A stretch of 64,000 bases of DNA, taken from assembly GCF_021249405.1 (NCBI RefSeq), contig NZ_CP089593.1, positions 1,364,001 through 1,428,000 of the forward strand. The letters are read 5' to 3'. The DNA is from Halobacterium zhouii. Lineage in GTDB: Archaea > Halobacteriota > Halobacteria > Halobacteriales > Halobacteriaceae. Position numbers and translations under genes: made by a program. The notes below the pieces were generated by a model. That model was not told the DNA's origin and did not search any database. It worked only from the letters and a program-made list of their open reading frames with translations. Each line of letters opens with the position of its first letter. Position 1 is the first letter of the stretch. This document shows positions 16,008 to 25,397 of the stretch, piece by piece.

Positions 16008-18194
16008 ATGACCGATCCGACAGAGCGAAACCGACTCGACGAGTCGGCGAGCCCGTACCTCCGCCAGCACGCGGACAACCCCGTACACTGGCAGTTGTGG
16101 GACGAGACGGCGTTCGAGGCGGCGCGCGAACGAGACGTCCCGATATTCCTCTCCATCGGCTACTCGTCGTGCCACTGGTGTCACGTGATGGAGGAGGAAT
16201 CGTTCTCGGACCCCGAAATTGCGGGGCTGCTGAACGAGAACTTCGTCCCGGTGAAGGTCGACCGCGAGGAGCGCCCGGACGTGGACTCCCTGTATATGGC
16301 GGTGAGCAGGGTTGTGCGCGGGAGCGGCGGGTGGCCGCTCTCCGTGTTCCTGACGCCCGACCGCAAGCCGTTCTTCGTCGGGACGTACTTCCCGAAGGAC
16401 GCGAAGCGAGGCCAGCCTGGGTTCCGGCAGTTGCTCTCGAACGTCGCGGAGTCCTGGGAGACGGAGCGCGGTGACCTGGAGGACCGCGCCGAGCAGTGGC
16501 TGGACGCCGCCCGGGGCGAGCTGTCGTCGCTCCCCGACCGCGTCGAACTCGGGGACGGCGACGGAGCGCTCGGCGGTGAGAGAACGCTCTCGGAGACTGC
16601 GGACGCACTCGTCCGGCTCGCGGACCGCGACCACGGCGGGTTCGGGGGCGCGCCGAAGTTCCCACAGGCCGCGCGCGTCCACGTCCTCCAGCGCGCGTTC
16701 GACCGAACCGGCGACGAGACGTACGCTGGCGTCGCTCGCGAGACGCTCGACGCGATGGCGTCGGGCGGCCTGAACGACCACCTCGGCGGGGGCTTCCACC
16801 GCTACTGCACGGACGCGGACTGGACGGTCCCGCACTTCGAGAAGATGCTGTACGACCAGGGAACGCTCGCCCGCACGTACGTCGACGGCTACCGGGTGTT
16901 CGGTGACGAGCGCTACGCCGACGTGGCCGCGGAGACGCTCGCGTTCGTCGAGCGCGAACTCGGCCACCCGGACGGCGGCTTCTACGCCACGCTGGACGCC
17001 CGGAGCGCCCCACCCGGGAATCCAGGAGGTGAACACGAGGAGGGCGCGTTCTACGTCTGGACGCCCGCGCAGGCCCGGGACGCGATGGCCGAGTACGCGG
17101 ACAGCGAACCGAGCGACGCGGACGCGGAGACGCTCGCGGACGTGTTCTGTGCACGCTACGGCGTGGACGAATCCGGAAACTTCGAGCACGGACAGACGGT
17201 GCTCACGGTCTCGAGCACTGTCGGCGAAATCGCGGCCGACCGTGACTGGACCGAGAGCGAGGTCGCCGAGTTGCTCGACGCCGCGGAAACCCGCGCGTTC
17301 GCGGCGCGCGCCGACCGACCGCGTCCCGCACGCGACGAGAAGGTGCTCGCGGGCTGGAACGGCCTGACCGCGTGGGCGTTCGCGGAAGCCGGCCTCGCGC
17401 TCGATCCGGCGTACGGCGAGCGGGCCGCCGACGCCGTCGACTTCGTTCGCGACCGCCTGTGGGATGGCGACCGACTCTCGCGGCGCGTCATCGAGGGTGA
17501 CGTCGCGGGCGTGGGGTACGCCGAGGACTACGCCTACCTCGCGCGTGGGGCGCTGGCGACCTACGAGACGACCGGCGACCACCGACACCTCGGGTTCGCG
17601 CTCGACCTCGCGGACGCACTGCTCGCGGAGTGTTACGACCAGGAGACGGGCGCACTCTACGAGACCCCCGAGTCCGTGGACGACGTGGACGTGCGCGGTC
17701 AGGAGGTCTCGGACGGGCCGACGCCCTCGCCCGTCGGTGTCGCCGCTGAGACGCTGCTCGCTCTGGACGCGTTCGACCCGGACGCCGGTTACGCGAACGC
17801 CGCCGGCGCGATGCTCGAACGCTACGGCGGCCGCGTCGAGCGCACTCCCGCCAACCACCCGACGCTCGCGCTCGCGGCGGACACCCACGCGTCGGGCCAC
17901 CTCGAGGTCACAGTCGCCGGCGACCAACTCCCCGGGGCGTGGCGGGACGCGGTGGGCGGCGCCTACCTGCCGACGCGCCTGCTGAGCCTGCGGCCCGGGG
18001 ACGACGCGGCGCTCTCTGCGTGGCTAGACGACCTGGAACTCCCGGACGCACCGCCCATCTGGGCCGACAGGGGGACAGACCCGGAATCGGCCACCGGAGA
18101 AGCGACGGCGTACGTCTGCCGGCGCGCGTGTTCGCCGCCGCTCGACGCTGTCGAGGAGGTCGAGGAGTGGCTGGCGGAGTTCGACCGGGCCTGA
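16008..18194 (+). CDS. YyaL/SSP411-family protein (DUF255 thioredoxin-like plus six-hairpin domain)
   Basis: 728-aa cytoplasmic protein of the YyaL / spermatogenesis-associated protein 20 family. Residues about 8-165 are the DUF255 thioredoxin-like domain with SSCHWCHVMEEESF (C55 and C58) and VDREERPDVD. The rest resembles an alpha/alpha six-barrel related to N-acylglucosamine 2-epimerases and glycosidases, with GGFHRYCTDADWTVPHFEK and GWNGLTAWAFAEAG. The ATG at 16008 is chosen because MTDPTERNRLDESASPYL is the usual family start. Function is unknown; a redox or thiol role is suggested by the CxxC. Confidence 0.88.
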   Translation: MTDPTERNRLDESASPYLRQHADNPVHWQLWDETAFEAARERDVPIFLSIGYSSCHWCHVMEEESFSDPEIAGLLNENFVPVKVDREERPDVDSLYMAVSRVVRGSGGWPLSVFLTPDRKPFFVGTYFPKDAKRGQPGFRQLLSNVAESWETERGDLEDRAEQWLDAARGELSSLPDRVELGDGDGALGGERTLSETADALVRLADRDHGGFGGAPKFPQAARVHVLQRAFDRTGDETYAGVARETLDAMASGGLNDHLGGGFHRYCTDADWTVPHFEKMLYDQGTLARTYVDGYRVFGDERYADVAAETLAFVERELGHPDGGFYATLDARSAPPGNPGGEHEEGAFYVWTPAQARDAMAEYADSEPSDADAETLADVFCARYGVDESGNFEHGQTVLTVSSTVGEIAADRDWTESEVAELLDAAETRAFAARADRPRPARDEKVLAGWNGLTAWAFAEAGLALDPAYGERAADAVDFVRDRLWDGDRLSRRVIEGDVAGVGYAEDYAYLARGALATYETTGDHRHLGFALDLADALLAECYDQETGALYETPESVDDVDVRGQEVSDGPTPSPVGVAAETLLALDAFDPDAGYANAAGAMLERYGGRVERTPANHPTLALAADTHASGHLEVTVAGDQLPGAWRDAVGGAYLPTRLLSLRPGDDAALSAWLDDLELPDAPPIWADRGTDPESATGEATAYVCRRACSPPLDAVEEVEEWLAEFDRA

Positions 18195-18213
18195 CGCCCG
18201 CGGGATCCAGCAG

Positions 18214-18585
18214 TCACTCCGCGTCGATTTCCTCCGCGAGATACTGCGCGGGTGGGAATCGCTCCTCCTCGACGAAGCGCGCGAGTTCCCCACCGCTCCC
18301 GTCCTCGACCACGATGGTCGGGATGCGCTCGATATCGTACTCCTCGACGTGCGGGCCGACCTTCTCCCCATTCTCCCGCTCGACCGGGTACTGCTCGACG
18401 TTCGCCACGCCCGCGGCCGAGAGCGCCGCGGCGAAGTCGGGGAGTTTGGCGCGACAATCCCCACACCAGTCGCCGCCCCACACCTTCACGACTGCGTCGT
18501 CGCCGAGACTGTCGAACGCCCCGACGACCCCTGGGTAGGAGTCGGCGTCCCACGCCGGATTCGGCTCCATCGTCTGCAGGTTCAT
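18214..18585 (-). CDS. Thioredoxin-like protein
   Basis: 123-aa thioredoxin-fold protein with active site WGGDWCGDC (C41, C44) and the cis-proline loop RIPTIVV. WCGDC rather than WCGPC suggests a divergent redox potential or partner. The ATG at 18585 is preferred over a start at 18612, which would add an extension without homology. It converges with the YyaL-like gene, which also has a CxxC thioredoxin domain. Confidence 0.82.
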   Translation of the reverse strand: MNLQTMEPNPAWDADSYPGVVGAFDSLGDDAVVKVWGGDWCGDCRAKLPDFAAALSAAGVANVEQYPVERENGEKVGPHVEEYDIERIPTIVVEDGSGGELARFVEEERFPPAQYLAEEIDAE

Positions 18586-18661
18586 ACGCGCCGATTGGGA
18601 CGTGAGCGCCAAAACACCCGCGTTCGCGGCACTCGCCCGCCTGAATCCCCGACAGCCGAGG

Positions 18662-18669
18662 AATTAACA
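18662..18669 (+). promoter_or_regulatory. TATA box for the ABC exporter operon
   Basis: AATTAACA lies 25-32 bases upstream of the ATG at 18694, consistent with leaderless transcription of the two-gene ABC operon. Confidence 0.55.
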
Positions 18670-18693
18670 CGTCGGCCCGTGCAACCAACGTCG

Positions 18694-19446
18694 ATGAGCG
18701 TCATCGAAGCCGACTCCCTCGAGAAGTCCTACGGCGACGTGCGGGCCGTCGACGGACTCAGCCTCGGCGTCGACCGCGGGGAACTGTACGGCTTCCTCGG
18801 ACCGAACGGCGCGGGGAAGACGACCACCATCGAGATTCTCACCGGCCAGACCCGGCCGGACGCCGGACGCGTCCGCGTCCTCGACACGGACCCCGTGGCC
18901 GACGCCGTCGAGACGCGGCGTCGAGTCGGCGTACTGCCCGAACAACAGACGCCACCGAGTTTCCTCTCGCCCGGCGAGTTCTTCGAGTTCGTCGGCCGCG
19001 TCCGCGGACTCGACGACGGCGTCGTCGGCGAGCGCGTCGAAACGTGGGCGGACCGCCTCGGATTCGCGGAGAAACTGGAGACGCTCTGTGGCGACCTCTC
19101 CCGCGGCCAGCAACAGAAAGTGATGTTGACCCAGGCGTTCCTCCACGAACCCGACGTCGTCGTCATCGACGAACCCCTCGCGAACCTCGACCCCATCGTC
19201 CAGGAACAGGTCAAAGACCACCTCCGGTCGTACGCCGCCGACGGGAACGCGGTGTTCGTCTCCACGCACAACATCGAGGTGGCGGCCGACGTCTGCACCC
19301 GCGTCGGCATCGTGTCGAACGGTCGCGTGGTCGCCGAGCGAGACGTCGACACCGACACCGACGCCTTACTCGACGTGTTCCTCGAGGAGGTCGGATCGTC
19401 GTCTCCCCGGGACACCCCGAAGCCCGCAGCGAGCGGTGGTGACTGA
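18694..19446 (+). CDS. ABC transporter ATP-binding protein
   Basis: 250-aa ATPase of an ABC-2-type exporter. Walker A GPNGAGKTTT (36-45), signature LSRGQQQKV, Walker B VVVIDEPLANLDP and switch histidine VSTHN are all present. The ATG at 18694 follows a TATA box; upstream in-frame sequence is antisense to the thioredoxin gene. It overlaps the permease gene by one base (TGATG). The substrate is unknown. Confidence 0.92.
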   Translation: MSVIEADSLEKSYGDVRAVDGLSLGVDRGELYGFLGPNGAGKTTTIEILTGQTRPDAGRVRVLDTDPVADAVETRRRVGVLPEQQTPPSFLSPGEFFEFVGRVRGLDDGVVGERVETWADRLGFAEKLETLCGDLSRGQQQKVMLTQAFLHEPDVVVIDEPLANLDPIVQEQVKDHLRSYAADGNAVFVSTHNIEVAADVCTRVGIVSNGRVVAERDVDTDTDALLDVFLEEVGSSSPRDTPKPAASGGD

Positions 19447-20930
19447 TGACCAGCGACCGAGCGCAGCGCCGAGCGCCGTCCGCAGGCGGTAGCTGGTGGC
19501 TGTGGTTCCGGACGATGGCGCGCGAGGAACGCCGCCTACACGCGGAACTGTTCGGCGGCCACCGGTTCGCGTTCCTCCCGGCGTTCGTGTTCGCCGGTAG
19601 CGCGCTCGCCATCGCCGGAATGCGGTTCACGGGCACGCCGGTCACGGAAATCACGGCTGGCGCGCACGCACTCGTGCTGGCGTTCGGCCTCTACACGGGC
19701 ACCGCCGGCCTCGTCGGCGACGACCTGCTCGACCGGGTGCTCGGGGAGACCGCACTCCTGTTGTCGACAGCGGGGTTCCTCCCGGTGTCGCGTCGCCGAC
19801 TGCTCGGCGTGTTCGTGGTGAAGGACGCGGCCTACTACGCGATTCTGTTCGTCCTGCCCATCGCGCTCGGGTTCACGCCACTCGTGGTCGCCGGCGGGCC
19901 GCTCGCGGCAGGCAGTGAGTCGCTGACTCCCGCTGCGCTTGCCTCGCTGTGGGCGTCACTCGCGCTCGCGTTCGCCGTCGGCATGACCATCACGTTCGCG
20001 CTGCTCGCCGTCCGGACACGAGGGGTTCCGGGGTGGCTCCTCGGCCTCGTCACGGCCGGCGGCCTGGCCGCGATGTTGGCGACCGGGAACACGGACGCGC
20101 TCTGGACTGCCGTCGTCGCCACCGGACCGCAGCACGCGCTGGCGCTGTCCGTCACTGTCATCCTGGTCGGCGCGCTCTCCCTGCGCGTCTACGATCCGAA
20201 CTTCCGCGAACCGACGACGGCCGTCACCGTCGGGTTCGCCTCCATCGCCGACCGCGTCGGTGACGACACGGGCCTCGTCACGCGCACGCTTCTGGACCTC
20301 GCCCGGTCCGCCGGCGGCCCGCTGAAACCCGTCGTCTCGACCGCCATCCTGCTCGGTCTCGCGGCGTTCCTCTCGGACGTTGCCGCGCGCATCGTCGGCG
20401 TCACGCCCGCGCCCGGCATCTTCTTCGGGTCGGTGCTCGCGCTCAGCGCGTTCACGACGTACAACTGGCTCACGCAGTTCGACGCCGTCGAGGACTACCT
20501 CCTGTTCCCCGTCACCGTGCCGGACGTGTTCCGCGCGAAACGCACCGCGTTCCTGCTCACGGGACTCCCGACCGGCGGTCTCGCGTACGCCGCTGCCTGT
20601 GTGCTGTACGACGTCGGCGTCGTCGACGGCGCACTCGGCGCGGCGCTCTTCGTCGGCCTGTCGCTGTACCTGTTCGGCCTCACCGTCGCCCTCGCGGGAC
20701 TCAACCCGAACGAGTTCCTCTTCGACTCGGTGCGGTTCGCGCTGCTGACCGCCGGCATCGCGGTGCCCGTCGTCCCGGTTCTGCTCGTCGGATTCGCCGT
20801 TCAGACGTCCGCGATTACCGCGACGGTCGCCGGCGGCATCGTCGTCGCGAGCGCGCTGCTCGCCGCGGTCGGCGCGTGGCTCTCGGAGCGCGCGGGACTG
20901 CGCTGGGAAGCCGCGTATCTGGCACAGTAG
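19446..20930 (+). CDS. ABC transporter permease
   Basis: 494-aa protein with about twelve hydrophobic segments, partner of the preceding ATPase through a one-base stop/start overlap. The N-terminal ~40 residues are cytoplasmic and basic (WFRTMAREERRLHAELFGG). No extracytoplasmic substrate-binding domain is seen, consistent with an exporter. A central loop (about residues 245-285) contains a soluble acidic stretch. The substrate is unknown. Confidence 0.8.
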   Translation: MTSDRAQRRAPSAGGSWWLWFRTMAREERRLHAELFGGHRFAFLPAFVFAGSALAIAGMRFTGTPVTEITAGAHALVLAFGLYTGTAGLVGDDLLDRVLGETALLLSTAGFLPVSRRRLLGVFVVKDAAYYAILFVLPIALGFTPLVVAGGPLAAGSESLTPAALASLWASLALAFAVGMTITFALLAVRTRGVPGWLLGLVTAGGLAAMLATGNTDALWTAVVATGPQHALALSVTVILVGALSLRVYDPNFREPTTAVTVGFASIADRVGDDTGLVTRTLLDLARSAGGPLKPVVSTAILLGLAAFLSDVAARIVGVTPAPGIFFGSVLALSAFTTYNWLTQFDAVEDYLLFPVTVPDVFRAKRTAFLLTGLPTGGLAYAAACVLYDVGVVDGALGAALFVGLSLYLFGLTVALAGLNPNEFLFDSVRFALLTAGIAVPVVPVLLVGFAVQTSAITATVAGGIVVASALLAAVGAWLSERAGLRWEAAYLAQ

Positions 20931-20999
20931 GGCCGAGGTTCCGGCAGGGAGTGCCGCGGCCCGCCACACGTTTACCCGGGAAGTGCGTACACCCACACA

Positions 21000-22028
21000 A
21001 TGAAGGACAGCATCCTCGACGCCGTCGGTTCGCCCCTCGTACGCGTGCCGTCGCCCGAGGGCGCGACCATCGCGGCGAAACTCGAGGGATTCAACCCCGG
21101 CGGCTCCGCCAAGGACCGCCCCGCCCGCGAGATGGTGCTCGCGGCGGAACGCGACGGGCACGTCGAACCCGGCGACCGTCTCGTCGAGGCGACCAGCGGG
21201 AACACCGGCATCGGCCTCGCGCTCGTCGCGGCGGCGCGCGGCTACGACCTCACCATCGTCATGCCCGAATCGAAGTCCGAGGAGCGCCGCCGGCTCCTTC
21301 GCGCGTACGGCGCGGACCTCGAACTCGTCGAGGGCGACATGGAGGCAGCGAACGAGCGCGCGGACGACCTCGCGGACGCAGTCAGCGGGTTCCGAGTGAG
21401 CCAGTTCGAGAACCCCGCGAACTCGCGAGCGCACTACCGGACGACCGGCGAGGAGATACTCGAACAGGTCGAGGGCCGGGAGATCGACGCGTTCGTCGTG
21501 GCCGTCGGCACCGGCGGCACCCTCACCGGAACCGCGACGCGTCTGCTCGAGGATCACCCCGAGATGGACGTCGTCGCCGTCGAACCCGAGGAGAACGCCG
21601 TGCTCTCGACCGGCGAATCCGGCGCGGACGACTACCAGGGGATGGGACCCGGATTCGTGAGTGACCTGCTCGACCGCGACCTCGTGGACTCCGTCGAGAC
21701 GGTCGCACTCGACGACGCCGAGGCCGCGTGTCGCCGACTCGCGCGCGACGAGGGCGTGCTCGTCGGGCAGTCCAGCGGCGCGGCGTACCTCGCCGCGGAG
21801 CGCGTCGCCGAACGCATCGCCGAACCGGAACTGAACTGCCCCGAAGTCGACTTCGATGCGGACGCCCTCGAAGACGCCGGGCTGAACGACGACGCGCTCG
21901 CTGACGGCGGTTCACGAGCGTCACCGGTTCGGTCTGACGGCGGCGACGCCTACGACGACTGCCCGCTGGTCGTCACCATCTTCCCGGACTCCGGCGAGCG
22001 ATACCTCTCGGCGGGCGTCTTCGACTGA
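21000..22028 (+). CDS. Cysteine synthase-like PLP-dependent enzyme
   Basis: 342-aa fold-type II PLP enzyme of the cysteine synthase/cystathionine beta-synthase family. The Schiff-base lysine is K38 in NPGGSAKDRPA, the substrate-binding TSGNTGIG motif is at about 66-73, and the PLP phosphate loop reads VGTGGTLTG. QSSGAAYLAA closes the active site. The last ~60 residues are an acidic addition to the usual ~300-aa enzyme. It could make cysteine from O-acetylserine or O-phosphoserine, and the sequence does not decide which. Confidence 0.85.
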   Translation: MKDSILDAVGSPLVRVPSPEGATIAAKLEGFNPGGSAKDRPAREMVLAAERDGHVEPGDRLVEATSGNTGIGLALVAAARGYDLTIVMPESKSEERRRLLRAYGADLELVEGDMEAANERADDLADAVSGFRVSQFENPANSRAHYRTTGEEILEQVEGREIDAFVVAVGTGGTLTGTATRLLEDHPEMDVVAVEPEENAVLSTGESGADDYQGMGPGFVSDLLDRDLVDSVETVALDDAEAACRRLARDEGVLVGQSSGAAYLAAERVAERIAEPELNCPEVDFDADALEDAGLNDDALADGGSRASPVRSDGGDAYDDCPLVVTIFPDSGERYLSAGVFD

Positions 22029-22055
22029 CAGGGCGGTTCTGCGTCTGGTTCTCGG

Positions 22056-22508
22056 CTACGCCTCGAACTCGTCCTCGGTGACGCGCACCGCGACGGTCTC
22101 CTCGACGTCCCGGAGGTCGTACTCCGGGCGTTCACCCTGCACGCGCGTGACGTACATCGGTTCGACGAGTTCGCCGTCCTCGACGCCGTACACCTTGAGG
22201 CGCGCGTCCGTCTCGTTCGCGCGCACGTCGCCGTCCCGCACCGCCTCCGCGAGATTACGGGAGAGCCACTCCGTCCGCGAAACAGATGGCTCCTGCACGA
22301 ACGCGGTGTCCGCGAGGCGGACCAGATACCAGTTCAGGTCGTTCAGCAGGGAGACAGCGGCACCGAGGCTGACGGTGTCGAGCGCGACGGTGTTCTCCCA
22401 GGGTTCGCTGACGTCGTACGTGGCGAGCGCGCGCCGCGCCGTCTCGTAGGAGAACAGGTCTAGGCGGATGGTGGCGTCCTCGCTGCCCGCGATGCAGACG
22501 CGCGTCAC
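22056..22508 (-). CDS. Haloarchaeal conserved protein (DUF5804-like), partner of thiI
   Basis: 150-aa soluble acidic protein resembling a haloarchaea-specific family I recall as DUF5804. Conserved-looking blocks are TVSLGAAVSLLNDLNWYLVRLAD (quoted here only as a position guide, about 46-68) and LKVYGVEDGELVEPMYV. Its ATG overlaps the thiI stop by 4 bases, so the two are translationally coupled and it may assist tRNA thiolation or thiamine metabolism. No catalytic motif is seen. Confidence 0.6.
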   Translation of the reverse strand: MTRVCIAGSEDATIRLDLFSYETARRALATYDVSEPWENTVALDTVSLGAAVSLLNDLNWYLVRLADTAFVQEPSVSRTEWLSRNLAEAVRDGDVRANETDARLKVYGVEDGELVEPMYVTRVQGERPEYDLRDVEETVAVRVTEDEFEA

Positions 22509-23692
22509 GCCGTTGGCACCTCCGCACGTTCGACATCGCTGGCGACCTCGCGCGCTCGCTCGAAGAGATCCTCGGGTTCGTCAGCGAGCATGCTGTCGAG
22601 TGGCGCGGCGGTGAGTGGCTGGCTCGGTGCGAGTCGCTCACAACCGACGTCGAGCGTGGAGTCGCGGTACGTCCCGATCTCTCGGGCTCGCGCGATTATC
22701 TCCTGTTTGTCCATCGAGAACAGCGGTCGGTGGACCGGGAGGTCGGTCGCGCGGTCCACGACGGCGATGTTGGCGGCGGTCTGACTCGACTTCTGGCCCA
22801 TCGCCTCGCCCGTCACGACGCCCATCGCACCCTCCTCGTGGGCGACGTGCTCCGCGACCCGGTACATGAACCGGCGGAACGAGAGCATCCGCGTCCGCCC
22901 AGTTTCGCTGGCGAGTTCCTCGACGACGTCGCCGGCGTCCGCGACGCGGAGCCCCAGGTCCTCGTTCGGCGCGTAGCGCGCGAGGCGGCGCGCGGTCTCC
23001 TCCGCGCGAGCGCGGTGGTCCGGGCCGCCGTACTCTCCCAGGTCGAGGTAGAGCGGGACGACCGGGGCGCCCCGCTTCATCGCCTCGAACACCGCGACCG
23101 GTGAGTCGATGCCGCCCGAGAGGAGCGCGACGAGGGGCTTCTGGGTTCCCAGGGGCATCCCGCCCGGCCCCTCGCGCGTGTCGAGGTGGACGAACGCCTC
23201 GTCGTCTCGGACCTCCACGGAGAACGTAACGTCGGGGTCGTCGAGGTCCACCTCCGGGTCGAAGTCGTCCTCGACGGCGGCCCAGACGGCGTCGCCGCCC
23301 GCGCGATTCACGTCGTGGCTGCCGAAGTCGTGTTCGCCGGCGCGGCGGGCGTCCACCGCGAACGCGCCGTCCTCGTACTTCTCCTCGGCGGTTCGCGCGA
23401 GCGCGTCGGTGATCGCATCGAGCGTCGGCGCCACGCTCACTGCGGGACTCGCGGACACCACGCCGAACGTGTCCGCGGCCGCGTCCGCCGCCGATGCGGC
23501 GGCGTCAGAACTCGGTGCGCGCACGAGCAAGCGCCCCCACTCGCGCTCTACGTCGCCCGGAACGTCGCGCGCGTCGAGCATCGCCGCGAGGTTCTCCCGG
23601 AGCGTCCCCTCCATGTTCGCCTGCACCTGGCTGGACTTCACCCCTATGTCGCCGTGCCGAACGACCACGGAGTCCGCACCGGGCGGTAACAT
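22505..23692 (-). CDS. thiI: tRNA 4-thiouridine synthase
   Basis: 395-aa tRNA sulfurtransferase that makes 4-thiouridine at tRNA position 8. A ferredoxin-like/THUMP RNA-binding region covers about 1-175 and a PP-loop ATP pyrophosphatase domain follows, with SGGIDS at 192-197. No C-terminal rhodanese domain is present, as is normal in archaea, so sulfur transfer must use another route. The ATG at 23692 follows a TATA-like box; an upstream frame to 23809 has no homology. Confidence 0.9.
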   Translation of the reverse strand: MLPPGADSVVVRHGDIGVKSSQVQANMEGTLRENLAAMLDARDVPGDVEREWGRLLVRAPSSDAAASAADAAADTFGVVSASPAVSVAPTLDAITDALARTAEEKYEDGAFAVDARRAGEHDFGSHDVNRAGGDAVWAAVEDDFDPEVDLDDPDVTFSVEVRDDEAFVHLDTREGPGGMPLGTQKPLVALLSGGIDSPVAVFEAMKRGAPVVPLYLDLGEYGGPDHRARAEETARRLARYAPNEDLGLRVADAGDVVEELASETGRTRMLSFRRFMYRVAEHVAHEEGAMGVVTGEAMGQKSSQTAANIAVVDRATDLPVHRPLFSMDKQEIIARAREIGTYRDSTLDVGCERLAPSQPLTAAPLDSMLADEPEDLFERAREVASDVERAEVPTA

Positions 23693-23713
23693 GGTCGTAG
23701 TTCGACGCGCCGG

Positions 23714-23721
23714 GATTAAAC
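23714..23721 (-). promoter_or_regulatory. TATA-like box for thiI
   Basis: Minus-strand GTTTAATC lies 22-29 bases upstream of the thiI ATG at 23692, supporting that start. Confidence 0.5.
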
Positions 23722-24066
23722 GCCTATCGGCTCTCGGCAAGGCGTTTCCACTCGCTAGAGTCGACAAGTTCGAACAGATGGCGTTCCACATCGCGAGCCG
23801 GCTCGCCACCCTCCCGCCTCGACCGGGCCCGCGCTCCTGGCTACATCACGGCAGGGGTTGGTTCCGTTCTCCTATTTGAATGTACGCAGGCGGTAGCAAT
23901 CGGCAGTCGAAGCAGGCGGTAACCGCCAGCGTTCGCCGACCGAGTGGCTTGAAAAGCCCGAGGAAGGCGATTCACTCCACGAGCGAACGGAGTGAGCGAG
24001 TGGAGGCCGACGACTGAACGGGGCGAGCGAAGCGAGCAAAGTGAAGGAGGAGTGCTTTTAGTGCAG
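23722..24066. other. Intergenic region between thiI and the methionine adenosyltransferase gene
   Basis: No gene is supported. The stretch holds a short direct repeat (GCAGGCGGTA near 23885 and 23911) and haloarchaeal low-complexity sequence (GAGCGAACGGAGTGAGCGAG, GAGCGAAGCGAGC) near 23979-24035 that can fold into hairpins. It lies downstream of the minus-strand methionine adenosyltransferase gene and upstream of thiI. Confidence 0.5.
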
Positions 24067-24105
24067 GTTTTGCCGAGCGCGCCTTCGGCGCGCGCAGCGC
24101 AAAAC
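24067..24105 (-). terminator. Strong hairpin just past the methionine adenosyltransferase stop codon
   Basis: GTTTTGC/GCAAAAC forms a 7-pair outer stem and GCGCGCC/GGCGCGC a 7-pair inner stem around a TTC loop. It begins 5 bases after the stop codon on the minus strand. Its place and strength fit a 3' end or transcript-stabilising element; the usual archaeal T-tract is weak here. Confidence 0.45.
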
Positions 24106-24110
24106 GTGCG

Positions 24111-25331
24111 TCAGAAGGTAGTGAGTTCGCCGTCGATGACGCGCTGGGTGATGTCCGTGACGTTGGCGAGTTCCTCGTCGACGATGTCCACAATCTCGGG
24201 TTCGACGTCGGCGACGGTGAGTCCGTCGTCGGTGACGACGTGAACGTCGGCGACGTGGGGTTCGTCGATGGGGCGGCCGATTTGAGAGAGCAGGCGGACG
24301 CGGAGGTCTCGGATGCCCGCGACGTCGTCGACGATGCTCTCTGCGATTTCCGTGGAGAGGAGGTTGTAGATCTTCCCGATGTGGTTGACCGGGTTCTTGC
24401 CGGAGGTGGCTTCCATGCTCATGGAGCGGTTCGGGGTGATGAGGCCGTTCGCGCGGTTGCCGCGGCCGACGCTGCCGTCGTCGCCCTGTTCGGCGCTGGT
24501 GCCGGTGGTGGTGAGGTAGATGGAGCCGTCCTCGTAGTCGTCGGCGGTGTTGACGGCGACGGCGACGTCGCGGTCGGTGTGCGCTTCGGCGAGCGCTTCG
24601 ACGTGGTCGCGGATGGATTCGATCTCGGCCGCGTAGGCCTCCATGTTGGGGACGTAGGTGTCGACGAGCGCGACGGCGACGGTGAGGTCGATGTGGTCGC
24701 CCTCGCGTTTCCCCATGACCTTGACGTCCTCGCCGACGGCGGGGTTGTCGTCGGCGAACTCGCCGTTGAGCGAGCGCTCGGTCTCGAGGACGATGCGTTC
24801 GGTCTCGCTGAGTGGGGCGTGGCCGACGCCGAAGGAGGTGTCGTTGGCGTTCGGGACAGTGGTGCCGTCCTCGCCGAAGACGTCCTGGAGGTCGCCCGAA
24901 CCCTCGCCGAGTTTGACGTCGACGATGACGTCGGTTTCGAGGTCGAGGTTCGGGAGGTGTTTGCGGAGGTAGTCGCGGGCGGCTTCGAGCGCGATGGCTT
25001 CGACGGGAATGTCGTACTCGGTGCCGTCGTCGTCGACGTAGTGGCTGGTGGCGCGGCCAACGACGAGGATGTAGATGGGTTCGACGACTTCGCCGCCGCC
25101 GAACGCGGGTGCGGCGGTGCCGGCGACGAGCTGTGTTTCGTCGGTGTTGAAGTGGAGGACCTTGCCGACGCGGTCGATGTACTCGCGGGCGAGCGCCTCA
25201 CAGACGTGTTCGGCGATGCCGTCGCAGATAGAGTCGGGGTGACCGATTCCCTTTCGTTCGACGATCTCGACGGATTCGTCCTCGACGGCCCCGCGGTCGA
25301 GGGACTGCACCTGGATGTTTCGGTTGGTCAT
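24111..25331 (-). CDS. mat: Archaeal S-adenosylmethionine synthetase
   Basis: 406 aa, the archaeal-type methionine adenosyltransferase that makes SAM from methionine and ATP; it is only distantly related to bacterial MetK. Family marks are [18 protein letters not shown] (about 25-42), [12 protein letters not shown] (about 59-70) and [20 protein letters not shown] in the second half. Full length with ATG at 25331 and a good TATA box upstream. Single-gene transcription unit with a hairpin at its 3' end. Confidence 0.96.
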   Translation of the reverse strand: MTNRNIQVQSLDRGAVEDESVEIVERKGIGHPDSICDGIAEHVCEALAREYIDRVGKVLHFNTDETQLVAGTAAPAFGGGEVVEPIYILVVGRATSHYVDDDGTEYDIPVEAIALEAARDYLRKHLPNLDLETDVIVDVKLGEGSGDLQDVFGEDGTTVPNANDTSFGVGHAPLSETERIVLETERSLNGEFADDNPAVGEDVKVMGKREGDHIDLTVAVALVDTYVPNMEAYAAEIESIRDHVEALAEAHTDRDVAVAVNTADDYEDGSIYLTTTGTSAEQGDDGSVGRGNRANGLITPNRSMSMEATSGKNPVNHIGKIYNLLSTEIAESIVDDVAGIRDLRVRLLSQIGRPIDEPHVADVHVVTDDGLTVADVEPEIVDIVDEELANVTDITQRVIDGELTTF

Positions 25332-25354
25332 TGACCGAACGTTCCCCGGCGTGG

Positions 25355-25364
25355 CTTCTATAAC
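25355..25364 (-). promoter_or_regulatory. TATA box for the SAM synthetase gene
   Basis: Minus-strand GTTATAGAAG lies 24-33 bases upstream of the ATG at 25331, a well-placed leaderless promoter. Confidence 0.55.
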
Positions 25365-25397
25365 TTGCGAAAAGGGAAAGCAGCCTAAAAATGCGTG

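Noticed and set aside
15396..17927. 843-codon frame on the minus strand
   Set aside because: It runs antisense across the YyaL-like gene and then through purD out of frame; no conserved motifs.
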